Shown here: positions 13,770 to 27,200 of the stretch, in pieces
Layout: every line of letters begins with the position of its first letter
Numbering within the stretch: the stretch's first letter is position 1
From: Caprimulgus europaeus
Lineage: Eukaryota > Chordata > Aves > Caprimulgiformes > Caprimulgidae
NCBI GenBank assembly: GCA_907165065.1
Contig: OU015541.1
Coordinates: 2,976,001 to 3,040,000, forward strand
Length of the DNA: 64,000 nt
Direction of reading: 5' to 3'
The notes under the pieces: model-generated
The model's input: only the letters and a program-made list of their open reading frames with translations
Told to the model about the DNA's origin: nothing
Databases searched by the model: none
Program-made: the position numbers and the translations under genes

Positions 13770-14000
13770 CCCACCTCCCCCCATCACCTTTATTTTTAAT
13801 TACAAGCAGTCAAACTGTAAAGACCTTAATGGACATCTTAATTATTGCATTAAGGTTTGAAATGGAAAGTTCCTCGTTAGGTGCCAGGCAGTAGGTCACG
13901 GCTGCAATAACCGGTGGCATTTGGCGCGTGGCGGGGCCGGGTGCCCTTTGCAGAACGCCGGTGCCTTTGGGGCACGTCCCAGCCCTGGGGAGCTGGCAGG
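13770..14000. promoter_or_regulatory. AT-rich block next to an isolated CpG cluster
   Basis: The left part (13,785-13,865) has TAATTACAAG and CTTAATTATTGCATTAAG, which are homeodomain- and POU-like. The right part (13,910-13,980) is a short CpG-dense stretch (GGCGCGTGGCGGGGCCGGG), unusual in this otherwise CpG-poor flank. No exon or splice site is convincing. It could be an enhancer or a small non-coding transcript start. Confidence 0.25.
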
Positions 14001-14970
14001 TGGAGGGTAGATCAAGTCTCTGCTGTGAGAGCATCTGCTTGTATTTTCAAAGCAAAACTGTCTAGCCAGAAGTGCTCTCTGCTATCTCTTTTCTCCTCCA
14101 AATAATATCATTTTTCTCCTGTGTTTTGCTTTCCCTCTGCTTGAGGGTGTTTCTTGATTTTAGTGTTATGCAAACTGCAATCAAACAGGATCCTTCCAGG
14201 GCTCTGGAGCTGGCTAGCAAATACAACCCCAAGAATTTAAATACAAACTGACCCATGGATTCCATCCCACAGCAGCAATGTACCTGTAATCAATCAGCCT
14301 TTATGCCCAGTCCTAGATTCCCAGATTGCACTGGATCCATCCCTGCTTGCTCAGGGCAGGCTGGAAGCTGGGATCCAGCCTGGCAGGCAGAGCAGCCCTG
14401 GGACCCGGGCAGTCTCAGGAGCGAGGCAGAGCTTGTTCTTTCCTCTCAGGCTTTCCACAGTCACAGGATGCCATGAAGAAGAACAGGGCAGGGTTTAAGG
14501 TGGGTCTGTGGCTTCTTAGAGCTTTTCAGGTCAAAATAGCTCAAGTGTGTGTGTCAGAGGCTGTCTATACCTTCCTAAGAGGAGCAAAAGGACAATTATG
14601 ATGACAACTTGCACTCTGCTAAATCATCTTCAGCAAGGTTCTCATATCACAGAGTTTCATATTGGGGTTTTTTGGAGCACACTGAGGTGAAAATTAGTAG
14701 CCTTTGCAGTCCTTAAAGATATTTTATTGATTACATGACCCTATAGATGAGGTTTTAAAATTCCTCTAGTGGCTATTTCTCCTTTTCAAATGTACTCACA
14801 AACTTTTCCCCTCGTCCCCTGTACTAACTGTGCAATTGCTGAATGAAGAAAGAAAGCAAATGCTGGGACAGCAGATCCTGGGATTTCCCAGCACAGGCTC
14901 CAGCGGTGACAGCCACCAGCCAGGGCTACTCTAGGGTGGCAGCCACCAGCCATACGCTGAGAGCCACCAG

Positions 14971-15123
14971 CTGTGCCAGCCAAACCATCAAAGCCCACCA
15001 TACCATCCATAGGATCCATGCCAACCATATAGACTGTGCCACCCATGCCAACCATTCCAGCTGTGCCAGCTCTGCCAGCCACACCATCCATACGGTCCGT
15101 GCCAGCTGTGCCAGCTGTGCCAG
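14971..15123. repeat. Degenerate 9-bp minisatellite, 17 units in register
   Basis: The 153 bp divide exactly into 17 nine-base units close to CCATGCCAG or CTGTGCCAG, with no insertion or deletion. Units differ by substitutions only. Further imperfect CAGCCACCAG copies lie just left (14,890-14,970). Because the unit is 9 bp, frames can stay open through it, which explains the roughly 100-codon open frames on both strands here. I see no evidence that it is translated. Confidence 0.9.
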
Positions 15124-15535
15124 GACCAGGCTCAGCAGCTCTCAGCTGGTCAGGAGCTGCCAGATCCCAAATCTCACAGCTCCCTCTGTTGGCATCTCTT
15201 CGAACCGATCAGCGACGATGCAAAACCGTTGGCAATGTGTATTTTACTCAGCACAACCTCCAGGTGGAAGGTGATCCGTCATTTTTCCCGTACACAAGTG
15301 AGAAGGTGGAGCTGGATGTACTCCAAGGTCCAACTTACAAGCACATGTGAGGACCCTGTGAAAATCTGCCAGCCCAGATATTCTCCCAGCAGAACCTCCC
15401 CATCCTCCCACACCAACCCTCAGGAGCTCATCACACTAAATATACTTGAGCTCTGTCTGTCCCTTCCTGACCATGCAAATTAGCACCTCTGCTAATTCAA
15501 AGGAAAATCAGACAGTGTGCAAAGGATTGGCTGCC

Positions 15536-15547
15536 TTTATTTTTATT
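15536..15547 (-). terminator. Candidate distal poly(A) signals, minus strand
   Basis: Two overlapping-spaced AATAAA hexamers are present on the minus strand (read as TTTATT on the plus strand). They are followed by CAGCCAATCCTTTGCACACTGTCTG. If used by SLC17A9 they would give a 3' untranslated region of about 2.6 kb. I saw no AATAAA or ATTAAA nearer the stop codon. This is motif-only evidence. Confidence 0.25.
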
Positions 15548-18105
15548 TTTTTTTAAGGTCTTTCTGTAATAAAATCTCTCAGACAGCAAGCTTTGGCAAG
15601 GCTGCTCAAACAAATAACAGTACAGCTATGGAAAATGGTTTCAATATTTCAACAAAGAGGTACGAACGGAATGAAACCTAAGCCTCAAATGTACTTCAAA
15701 TATTTCAGTTATTAGCCACTTTACAGAGCCAGATAATCTGGATAATGCACCCAAGTGTTAGCTGGGCTTACAGAGAAGGCACAGCCAGCAACGCTGACTT
15801 TCCTTCCAAGATCTCTGTTGCAGATTTCCCACCCTGCAGAGCCAAGGGGTAACTCAGGTGCCTGCTTCAAGGGCCAGTCATTTAAACTCCTCAACTCCTC
15901 CACAAGAAATAGTGCAAGCAGCAAAGAGAACTGGAATTCACTCCTTGTGCTCCTGACCCACAGCACTGAATGGCCAGGGCAGATGTTAAAAAAGAATTTT
16001 TATTTATTATTTTTTTCCTATGTCACTATAGAAAATGCCATGCAAACAATCTGCTGGGATGGGGCCAGGGACAAGGCTGGCAGAGATGTCTGCATGGCTT
16101 CAAGCCCCTTCAGCAAGCCTGGTTTGCATTTGCTGTGTGTACCCTCCCCATTTCACCTGCTGATTTTAAGTCTCCCCAGCAGCGTTGCTGTGTCCTGGCT
16201 CTGCAGCACTGTTGCACCCCAGATACAGGGATGGACCTAAGGTAGCAAAAAAAGTAGAGGAAAAAAAGTAGGGAAAAAAGCACAGAAGGAGAAAAAAGTA
16301 CTTTCTTATCTCTCTGGCCCCCCATCAAGCCACACTGATCCTATATTCTCTTGCAAAGACACCAGGCAGTTGCATCTTTATCTCTTAATACCCTGTAAGT
16401 AGCTCAGCTTAGCTTAGTGGCACCCATCAGTGTCTCTGCAATTAAAAGGTTGTCAGTATTTTCACTATAAACCAAATTATTCAGCAATTTAACTTGGCTC
16501 CAACATATCTTCCAGGAAGAAATCTGGCTAAAACAAAAGAAGAAGAAGAAGAGGGTAATTATGGTTTTTGTTCAAAGACAATGAATTTGAACCTTTAGCT
16601 TTCCTGCGTGGCGAGGTCCCTTGGGAAATCTGCTCCCAAGTCTCAGCTTGGGAAGTCTCAGCTTGAAGTTTTCTAGTAAGCACTAGAGAAATCACAGAGA
16701 TCCTTTCAGGCTGTAAGCAAGGGGTGAGAGGAAAAGCAATGAATTGCTTGGATATGAAATGTCACATTGAAAATAGATCCTACAAACCCAGAAAGTGTAG
16801 GCTGGTAAATCCTTCTCTTCTAGACATACCGTGGGTTTTGGTGGGAGTACCACTCAAAATCAGCATGCAGCATCAGGCCTCAAGTACATAAAATATAGAA
16901 TTTGGTACTTAAATTTAAAAATATTTATAAATAACTTAAGACATTCAGGCTCAGAGGTGTGTACAGCCAAGTATTTCCTTCTGACATGGGAAACTGCGGG
17001 GATCTACAGCCGGCACGGATGGATCCCCAGTAGATCCCCAATGGAGAAATTTGCTTTACACTTCACATAGAAACAAAACCTGACTGCTGCAGGCTCTTTG
17101 GAAAGTGTCCCACACTGCTTTGAGAGCATGTGGAGGACACATCTAATCAGGCAGAAATCATTTGGGAGTACAGATCCATAGCACGGAACGTGATCTGTTC
17201 TTATGCGTTCACACCATCTGGCAAAACAGCTCCCCGGGGATTCCTCAGATGTGAGGTCACCCCAGCTAAGCCTGACCATGGGTGACTGAAGTTTTCCTCT
17301 GCTCTCATGTTGGAGTTGGTCTGCCTTGGCTCAGGGCTGGGGTAAAGCGACCCAGGAGATGGGGGAACCCTTGAGCTCTGCCCTTGAGCAAAGATGAGCT
17401 CAGTTGGTTTGAGCCATCTGCTCTGCAAGCTCCCAGCTCAGCTCAACCACGGTGAAGGTAGTACTGATGCAACCTCATGCCCTTGGGTCCACAGTAGACA
17501 TCCAGCCAGAAGACTTCTCCTGAAAAGCCTTAAATTCATCTCCCAACCCCTTCTCTTGTACACTTGGCTTGTATCTGTCGAGCAGGTTGCAAAATGAAGG
17601 CACACAAGGGAGCGTTAAGGTCAGAGGTACATTCGTTTGGATGATTCCTTTCATGCAGTTCTGAGGACACATGTTGTGTGGCAGCCCAAGAATGAGCCAC
17701 CCTCTCTGCAGTCACAGGACAGCAGAGCATGGAGGGACCTGCTCCCAGCACGGTGAAGCAGCTCCCCTCAGCGAGTGACCTTCGGAGACAAGCCGGGTAA
17801 GCTGCTTCAGCCACGTGGATATTTGTCTACATGGACTGGGACAAACTGGTCACACAGGCTGTATCCTCACTGGAGATGTTGAGCTGGATGGCTCTGCAGG
17901 CCATCAGCTATGCCCTGAGCAAAAAAATGAACTCTAAATTTCTTTTCTCCCATGGGTTTCATCCAGACCCATTATGGACTTCATCTCAGTATAGATTTTT
18001 TTTTTCCTATTAAATACCTAAAAAAAAAAATTCTTTGGCACTTGTGCAACAATGACACATAGACATGACACTCTCCTGTCCTTCAGCTGCTTGCTGGGCT
18101 CAGCC

Positions 18106-18269
18106 CTAGAGGTCCATATATGCGGAGTCTGTGTCCACCCTCTGGGCCTCTCCAAACATGAGGAATGCACAGAGACCAATGCTGTTAACAGCAGCCACCA
18201 GGTTGAAAACAGAAATCCAGGAGCCAGTGGTCTCAATCAGGTAGCCAGCCAAGTACACGCAGATGACAC
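18106..18269 (-). CDS. SLC17A9: SLC17A9 coding exon 13 (last)
   Basis: It encodes residues 377-429: the last membrane segments ([17 protein letters not shown], then [20 protein letters not shown]) and a short acidic cytoplasmic tail ending in YMDL before TAG. The acceptor is CTCTCCTGTCCCAG. Only 13 bp separate the exon from a CR1 insertion, so the branch point probably lies in CR1 sequence. Confidence 0.95.
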
Positions 18270-21200
18270 CTGGGACAGGAGAGAATCACAGAATCACCCA
18301 GATTGGAAAAGCCCTTGAAGATCATCAAGTCCAATCATTAACCCAACACTGACCAGTCCCCACTAACCCATGTCCCTCAGCACTGTGTCTACACGACTCT
18401 TCAATCCCTCCAGGGATGGGGACTCCACCACTGCCCTGGGCAACCCCTTCCAATGCCGCAGAACCCTTCCAGCAAAGAAATTCTTCCTAATACTCTTCCT
18501 AAGAGAAATAAATGCAAAGGTTCTGGGGTCAGACCCTGCCTGCCTGTGAGGAGAGGACTCCTAAGGAAAGGATGAGCCATAGGAAGGTACTTTACCTAGG
18601 AGGGCTCCACCTGTATTCCCAACACCTGTAAAGAAAAGTAAGGAATTGTGTTTTAGAAACCCACAAACATGAGCAGCTTCCTCTGCACTCCCACCCAACC
18701 CTCAGACCACGTGCACAGTCCAATGCCTTGCTGATGGCAGGGACAACCAACGCTCGTCCTCATTCCCACCCCATGGTGCAGGTGAGCACCTGGCAAGTTG
18801 AAAGGCACATTGGTGCAGTCACCTGCCCCTGGCACTGGCACGTGTATCACCAAAGGAAGCTGAGGCTGCACGTACAGAGCAGACATTGCACAGAGCTATT
18901 CCTGCTCAAACCTTAATGCTGATGACCATGTCCCCTGCCATGGACACCACTTCTCCACCACAACCAAAACCCCACCAGAATCCTTACCAAAGAGTAAGCC
19001 AGCACACGAGGGAGCCAGATCCTGCACGTTTACTGAAATGCCACTAGTGAGAGAGAGGAAAATGGCTGTTTTAATGGAGCACAACGGTTTTTTAATCATT
19101 TATGCAGAGTTTGGCTTGCCAAATAAAAGGAAGAGGTCCTAGACAATAAATGGTACTGGCAGGAGAAAGGAGGAAAGGGATGGAGCCCTGGGACAGGCTG
19201 CCCAGAGAGGGTGTGGAGTCTCCATCTCTGGAGATGTTCAAACCCACCTGGACACTTTCCTGTGCAACCTGGTGTAAGGAACCTGCTTTGGCAGGTTGGA
19301 CTGGATGATCTCCTGAGGTCCCTTCCCACCCCCACCATTCTGTGATTCTGTGACTGGGAGTGAAGCAGTGCAGGAGAGTACCAGGAGGAAAAGGATTCAA
19401 CTCAAAGCATTCAGAGGGGCCAAAATGCAGTTCCCCTCCTGCTTCAGGTCTCTAACTCCTGCCTGGTCCAACATGCCCTCCAATACACCAAGCCCTGCCC
19501 CATCCTAGAGGTTTGCTGGATCAATTCCAACCCACCGGGCACTCAACTCCACCAGCCTCGCAGGGACCAACACACCATGCTCAGACAAGCGCCAGTTCTT
19601 GCTCTGACAGTCACGATGGAGACAGCCTCCTCTGAGACCCCGAAATGCCCAGTGTGGGGTCAGAGCTAAGGGCCACAGCTCGTGTCATTGTCACGCTCGT
19701 TACCTGTGGTTAAAGGTCTGAAGTCCAACCGAGGCGGAGGCGAAGACTATCGCTTTGCAGAAACTGGATGTCTGGCCCAGGCACAAAGCAAAAATGCTTG
19801 AGACACCAGAACCAATGACCTGGAAGAAAGGGAGAATGACACACCACAGAACATCTCTGTGAGGAAGAAAGCAACTCCTTTCACAGACAAACCGGTCCCT
19901 TTTACAATGGCAAGAGCTTGTAGGCACCAGGTGCTTCTCAAGCCTTTTTTATCCCCCAGTGTCAGAGCTCTGTCCAGAGGGATGTGACACTGTGGAGCAG
20001 AGTGCTGTGCTCTCACCCAGTGTTCCTATTTCTGCTCATCCTTGTATTGCTATTTCCTACTATCTAAGGGGTCATCTGGAGTGACAGAGTATGGTTGGCA
20101 GTGGCCTGTGAAAGAAAACCTCTTTGGAGCACTCACAAATCTCTGCTCAACATCACTGTTGGTCCATGCTCTGTTCCTCAGTCAGGGTTTTCCTCTGGAT
20201 TTCATTTCCCATACGTACTGACCACCAGTCTAGCTGCAAAGCTAGAGAACTTTTCCTCCTTCCACCTATAACCACCAACCCAGCTGCATAAGAGGTCCCA
20301 TCTGCCATGCAAGCAGAGCTCAGCAGGTAGCTCAAGTGTCACTCCTGTGGCTTCAGCTCTCTTACCTGCATGAATTTACGAATGGTGATGGTTTTGTACC
20401 CTGGAAGAGAAAAGAGAGTTGCAGTTAAGCACAGCTCACCAGGTCTCCTTGTTCAGATGGCCAGGAGACCACAGGGTAAGTGGATTTCAAATAGCCAGAT
20501 TTCATCTCCAGGTGGATATTGCAATTGAAATCAAAGGGAGCCCCAAACACAGGGACAGGATTTGGACCCTGGAATATTTACCCCACTTTCATATTAGAAT
20601 TTTGCATTGTCTGTTTGCTGGGTCTTCTCCCTACCAACAAGTCCACCTCCTCCCACCCAGGTGCTCTTTCTACATCACATAAAAGAGGAGTTGAGGAAAA
20701 GCCAAAAGAGCTCTTACCCTGGTTGATTAAATGATCAGACAGAAATCCACTGAACAAGCTTGTTGGAATTGCAACCAGCCAGGGGACTACATTAAACACC
20801 CAACCCTGAAAGGAAGCAAAAATCAAGAGAGATTTGCTGTCAGAGATTAATTTGTTCTGAAATATTTATTTGATAGCCTGTGACATCTGTAGAAAGGGAA
20901 AATAATGAAGTGATCAGGACATCTTGCAGGATCTGTACCCACTTTGCACAGCAAGCTCTCAGCTACCCCCTGCACCCCTCCAAAGTCTGGCAGGTGGCAG
21001 GTGTATCACGGGGCTGTGGCATTCAGTAGGTTTGTTGTCTTTCCTTCTGCCCTGGTGACCCTGAATCCATGGGAGAGGCAGAAACCTCTGTCTGCTCCAG
21101 GAAAGAATTAAACATGGCAAAATTTACAGTTCAACAAGGTGATGTGGCAGAGAAAAAAAGCAAGCTGTAGATTTTACACTCTGCCCCGTGGGTCATCAGT

Positions 21201-24200
21201 AAAGCTGGGGACAAAATTTCCAACATCAGCTTCAACCTCATTAGCAGAGCTGCTGTGAAACTGAGGGAACAGAGCTGGATTTCCTGATGCCAGGATTAGG
21301 TGACATTATGGGTAACAACATACTTTGGTCTATTTTCAGTTAAGCAAGCTTGCTACAGTTGTAATCACAGATGATTACTGGTCATCTGGATTACAGCTGC
21401 TCAGAAGCGTTTTGGTGCCCAGATCCCAGGAGGAGCTGAAATCAGTGCCGGTTGGGCTGGGCTTCATCTTAGCTGGTTGAACCTACCCATCCATCTATCA
21501 TCCCTCACATCTCCCCCTTTGCTCAGAGCCCATCACCCACGGAGGCATCCCTCCCTCCCTTGCCACAGCAGGATGCCTGGCTTCAGGATGCTCGAGAGGG
21601 CTGAATAACCTTGGGTTTGAATAATCCCGTTTCAGCTGCTTCTAGAAATTGTGCTGGTGCCCATCTACATCTTCCAATGCCTTTGAAATTTTGGGTGTTG
21701 GTCACTTTTGTAAATATTACCCCATAGGGTTTGTGGGGTAATATCTCTGGTGTGTTAACACCAGCTGGGGTGGCTCAGCAAGTCAATCCCAACACACCAA
21801 ACCACTCTTATCTCACCCATCACCCTGAGCAGCATGAGCCAAAACCCTCGGTCACCTCCATCCAGATGGGCTGGAGGCAGCTGCTGAGGCAGCAGTGAAG
21901 GCAGTTCACCTGCAGAAAGGGACTTTGACCAGTAGGTGACATAGGTTTCCCACATTAGGGATTATCATCCATCCTTTAAAATCAAGCATCCTCAAGCCTT
22001 GTTTTATTCAAATAGATGAAGTGATTATCAGATGTGGGAACGCTATAGAGCGCGTCTTACATAAGGGCACCACGATAGAATGCTCAACAGATGGCAAATT
22101 ACTGCTGCACAAGCACATTACTGGAGGTGCACAGATCTTGTCACAACAATATGTTTGCTGGTTTAGCACACGATTTTAATATAAATACCAAGTATGCCAT
22201 AAAGAGCCTTACAAATGTAATATGAAAAGGCGTTTGTAAGCGGCTCTGAAAAGTATAAAAACTGAACAAAGCCATTGTGGGAAAGATTGTCTGAGTTTCT
22301 GAGAACAAGAAGATCGAAACAGTAGCTCTCTGCTCAGATGAGTACTGCCTAGGTGTCTGAAAAATCATAGAAACATAAAATCATGGAATAGGTTGGGTTG
22401 GAAGGGACCTTAAAGCTCACCCAGTTCCAACCCCCATGCCATCAGCAGGGACACCTTCCACTAGACCAGGTTGCTCAAAGCCTCATCCAACCAATACAGG
22501 GAACATCACTGGTGCTGAGGGAAGTTTTTATAGTGTTTTTGAAGTATACATTATTAATGCTAATTATTTTCATGGGCAGTACAATGAGAGTACAGTTAAA
22601 AACCCCATGAAAACCCAGGACTGAAGGGGTTGATGGTCATTTGCACCAGCATAACGTCATGAGCTCTGCCATTTGAAAACTGTCCTTCCCTCAGAAGAAA
22701 AGCAGTCTAAAAACCAAATATAACCCTCTCTTCCTTGCCTGGAAGGTGCCCCAGCTCTGCCTCATTTCAGCACCCCTAAATAAGCATCTAGAAACCAACC
22801 TCTGCCTGCCTGGAGGGAGGATGCTTGCTCACATCTCCAAATGCATGAGCAGGGGGTAACAGCTCCTAACCCAGCAGAGAAGCCTCCTACCTCCTCCTGC
22901 CTCCCAGCCACCAAATCTCTCTGCCATCATCTTCCTCCCTAACCAACCCATTTCAGCTGGTACCCAGCACAACCCCATTTATAGAGAGAGCAGGAATACT
23001 GGCATCCCAGAGCCAACTTACCTTTGACTCAGGGAAAGTTTCCTTAAAGAAAGTTGGCAGCCAGGAAAGGAGAGTGAAAAACGTGCTGGCTGTAGACAGC
23101 TGAGCGATGATGACAGCCCTGAAAATACACAGCAGGGAGGAAATCATCGGGAGTGACCGGTCACGCCGGGTGGGAAACGGGCACTCGAGCAACTTGATAT
23201 TTCAGTTCCTGGTCTATAAATAAATCCCTGTCAGTGCTACAATTGCTTCCTGAGATTGTTTCATAGATAACTACTGCTCTTGGCTTCCCACTTGTAGCAC
23301 CGTTCAATGTCAGCCCCTGGGTTCAGGTGAGGTTAATTGCAGCAGCAATTCTGTGAGTGGTTTTTCCCACCAGTCCCTTCCAGCATTGCAAGAGCTATCC
23401 CGCTCCAAGAGGTGTTGTTTGGGGTTTTCTAGGGATTTCTTATCAGCAGATGTTCCATGGTTATTCAAGGCAGGAATGGGCTTGCTGCCCTGCAGCCCCA
23501 TCGCCCTCCTCCCTGTCTTTAAACATTCTTGGATGAGCTTCAGTACCAAATGCAAAATCCCAAAGACAAAAGGGTTATTAGAAAGACATTTGGCCAGCAA
23601 TGACAACACAACCTGTGCCACCCACTACCCCTGAGCAGCACTTCTTAGGAGCCCATTACAAGCAGCATTTCTAACAAGAACAGTGGAGAATGTGAAGGAA
23701 AATGTGACCCACACAGGGAACCACCTGTGAAAGAGAAAGATCTCCCAGTACCATTCAAGGCTGACATTTCTCTGGACAGAACATAAAGCTCCTTTTGCCA
23801 AACTTAACCTTTTTAGTTCTTTAATTCTACAGAAGGGATTAAAAAACCTGGTCATGTTTCCCAAATATATCAATAAGTGGACAAAATACACATAGGTCAA
23901 AAAGTAAGGATAGAGAGGAGAAAAAGCCCTTGGAAGGTGGGTGCACCCCAGCCCTGTCGATGCTGGAAGCCACCTCAGCTGCCTACCATATCGGTGCCTT
24001 CCTAAACAGCTGCTTCCAGGGAACTTTGGTCTGCTTGGATATCGAAAGTCCTCTCATTAAATAATCTATGGGGATGATGAGTTCTGCAGGGAAGAAAACA
24101 TACAAAGGAAAGCTCTGATCAGTATTTTTCTGTGCAGCTGGAGGGAGACCTGTGAGACCGCTCTACAACTACTCTCCTTCTAACTCATTTTTTGGCTATA

Positions 24201-27200
24201 CCAGCATTGAAAGCTCATTAAAACACCTTGTTATGTTGACCACAATTTTTCCACTGCACCCACACCCTTCCCCATCCAGCCACCTTCACCCATTTGTTAT
24301 TTCTCCTGTTATAATTAAACAAAAAACCCTTGGGCAGGGACCAGGTTTGGATTTTGTGCAGTACCAGGCACACACCAGGCTCCTGATGGGCTGAGCACCT
24401 ACAGATCACGCTCACACTAGTAATGCTGTAGCCAGGTGTAATGGTTTCCTCATGTGTGGGATTACTGCCAGTTATTTAGGAAGAGATATTCTGGATTAAC
24501 TGGTTTTTAAAAGCTCTATGTGTAGATGCTCTTAGTTTGGAATAAGCATCTTGCCCTGCTTTAGCTTAATCCACTTTGGAGATCACGCTCTGTTTGGTGT
24601 TTTCACTGGTGCTTAAGAGTCCTGAGGAGTCAGATCAGGCTCTTGACAGCGATATAATCCAGCGTGGGACTTGAAATAGGAAATCAGCAACACAAGAGCT
24701 CAAATCCTTGTTTCTGGGTTTAGCATCTTGAGTGAGACACAATGTGTATTACAGAAGAGACCTGAACAAAAAGTCTTTGTGTCAAACATGATCTTGGAAA
24801 CACAGGGGGTTTGCAGCAAATATCAGAGAGGTGTCACTCGGGTCCTGCAGCCTCAGGAGTGTTGGCAGCCTGAGGGATGCTGGCACTGGACTCACCTTTC
24901 TCACTCAGGAGGTACTTGCAGGTGCAGTAAACCCAGAGCAGCGTCAGCAAACCAGAGAAGTAGAAAACGCTCTCCCAGCCATACCAGTCCAGGAGGAGAG
25001 ATCCTGCCCCACCGATCACCAGTGTCCTGCAAGGGAAACCACCCTGATTCACAGCTCTGCACAAGGGCTGGCTGAGAGCGTTTGGATTGTACCAGCAATG
25101 GGAGATGTGTCCTGGGGTGGGTGCTACAGGTCACTAAATACACTTTTAAAAGCCATCAGCTGCTGTGTGTGCAGGCACTGCCCATCTGCCTGGTCACCCC
25201 GTGACTCTGCAACCTGCCCTGTTCCCCATGTGGCATCTCAGGATCTTCAGCTGGGGAGGAGAAACCACCAAGGGACCTCACGCTGGCCTGCTCTGCACTG
25301 GAGGTGTTCCAGAAAGATAGCACTCAGGGCTATGGTTTAGTGGGCATGGTGGTGATGAGTTGATGGACTGGATGATCTTAGAGGTGTTTTCCAACCTTAA
25401 TGATTCTGTGAGTCTGTGAAATACGTTTGTCAGGGAAAGGAAATGAGGCTGCTGGTGTGCAGAAAGTATTTCAGAGAGCATCTAAATTGGCAAAAGAAAT
25501 TAGTACAATGGAAAACTAAGTGATTAAACACAGTAATGTTTCTTTTTGGCTTTTAAGCAACCATTTCATTTAGAAAAGAAATTCTCATGGAGATTAGCAG
25601 AGCTGGGGAATTTATATTATCCCCATCTATCAGAAAGGACAGGTGACCAGTCTCAGGCTGACCCTCGCTCTTCCTACTGTATCAGGCTGTTTCCCACAGT
25701 AATTAGATGTTGCAAACACTCTTCAAAGTCTGGCTTGAAGAGAAAAAAACCCAAACAAATCAAAACATAAATCCTTGACATGCACAACAGCAACTGCCTG
25801 AGGCTTCCTCAGCTGCAGCCGGTGTCCTCAAGGACCCAGGAATCCACATGTACTTTGGGCTGCAAGTTTTGCCTCCAACTATTTAATGACATTTCACCAT
25901 GTATGATGTCCAGAGACTGTCACTCACGGCTCAAAGCCTTTTGAACTTACCCAAACTGTGAGCCAGTCCCCACTGTGCTGTAGGTGAAGGCTCGCTCGCT
26001 CTCCCGGACCTTCTGGGACAGCAGACTGGCCAGGGACGGGAAATAAACCCCTGCGAGCAACGGGAGCAAGGCAGGGAGCAGTCAGGCTCCTGTGCCCTCA
26101 TCAGCAAAGGGAAAGCAAATTTAAAAGATACAGCAGGAGTTAAACACTGAGACAAAGCAACAAAACCCTTGGTGGATTCAAAACAAGGATATAAAATAAA
26201 ATGACTCCATCTCCATGAAAGGTTTGTTTGTGCCTCCTCCATCAGCCCCTGTTTCATCGCTGCTGCAACTGGAAATCCATCAGTGCCAAAGCACTTATCC
26301 CAACAGTTCCCCAGCGCTGCAGCTCGGCAAGAGGGAAGGAAAATCATCCCAAATTATCCAAAACTTTTGGCAAGGGCAAATTTTTTCCCAAGTCCTTTAA
26401 AGGAGCTTCTAAAATGTGGAAAATCAAACAGGAGCAGTGATGATTTCGAAGCCAGCAGCCCTTGTCTGGCAGAGAGATTTCTACAGGAGAATGATTTGTC
26501 AGCGACTTTCTCTAGAAATGTCACTTTTTTTTTCTTTTCCTGTGGAAGTTCTGGATGTGGAGGCAGCTTTGATGCAGAGAATCGCTTGAACACACAGGAG
26601 GATTCATGCACTACAAACCACAGGACTTGCATCTGAATTTACTGCACACAAGCACCCCTGCAAGGGAGCCCCTGGACAGACGGACACACAGACACGTGCT
26701 CAGGACAGGGGTCTCACCTTGCAGCAGTCCCATGAGGAACCTGGAGGAGGTCATAAAAACAAGGTGGGCAGAAATGATGTGGGTGAGCAGCGGGGTGAGG
26801 ACCATCAGGAACCCCCAGGCTGATGCTGAGAGGAGGAGGACTTTCTCACCTCCTATTCTGGAAGACAGAAAACACATGATCAAAAACAAGGGGAAGGCAA
26901 AAGGGTGAAGTTCCTCACTCAAGACTCAAGTGTTCTTCCCAGTTTAGCCTGTTTCTAAGAGCAACCTTTCAGTCAAACCTGTTCTTCTCTTACAAATGTC
27001 TTTAGTCCTCTGGGAAATAGCCCTGACCTCCTCCCTTCCCACCTCCTGCTCCCCTGGAGCAGACAGTGAGCAGTTGGCCACTGGCATGGCTCTCACTGAG
27101 ACACTGGCCACCCAACTCCAGCACACACCAGCCCCAGAGACAGCGCTGCCCTGATGCCCTCGAGTCTCTGACAGAGGGGAAGCCCAAGCTGCTGTCACCA

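Larger units (their letters stand above)
1..18105. other. Gene-free 3' flank of SLC17A9
   Basis: I see no protein gene here. The open frames on both strands are short, unrelated to any family I recognise, and lack splice-linked neighbours. No CR1 copy was recognised, in contrast with 18-31 kb. The stretch holds simple repeats (around 4.7, 4.9, 10.7 and 14.97 kb) and several AT-rich blocks dense in TAATTA-type homeodomain sites (around 2.5-3.3, 8.2-8.6, 10.1-10.2 and 13.8 kb). In human the next gene in this direction is BHLHE23, a neural bHLH gene. It is not in the window, but the AT-rich blocks could be its distant enhancers; that is inference from synteny. Confidence 0.6.

Noticed and set aside
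14786..15274. Repetitive open frames on both strands (Gly/Met-rich and Thr/Ser/Ala-rich)
   Set aside because: Explained by the 9-bp minisatellite, whose unit length keeps frames open.
1..18105. BHLHE23 coding sequence
   Set aside because: No basic helix-loop-helix reading frame was found; the gene probably lies left of the window.
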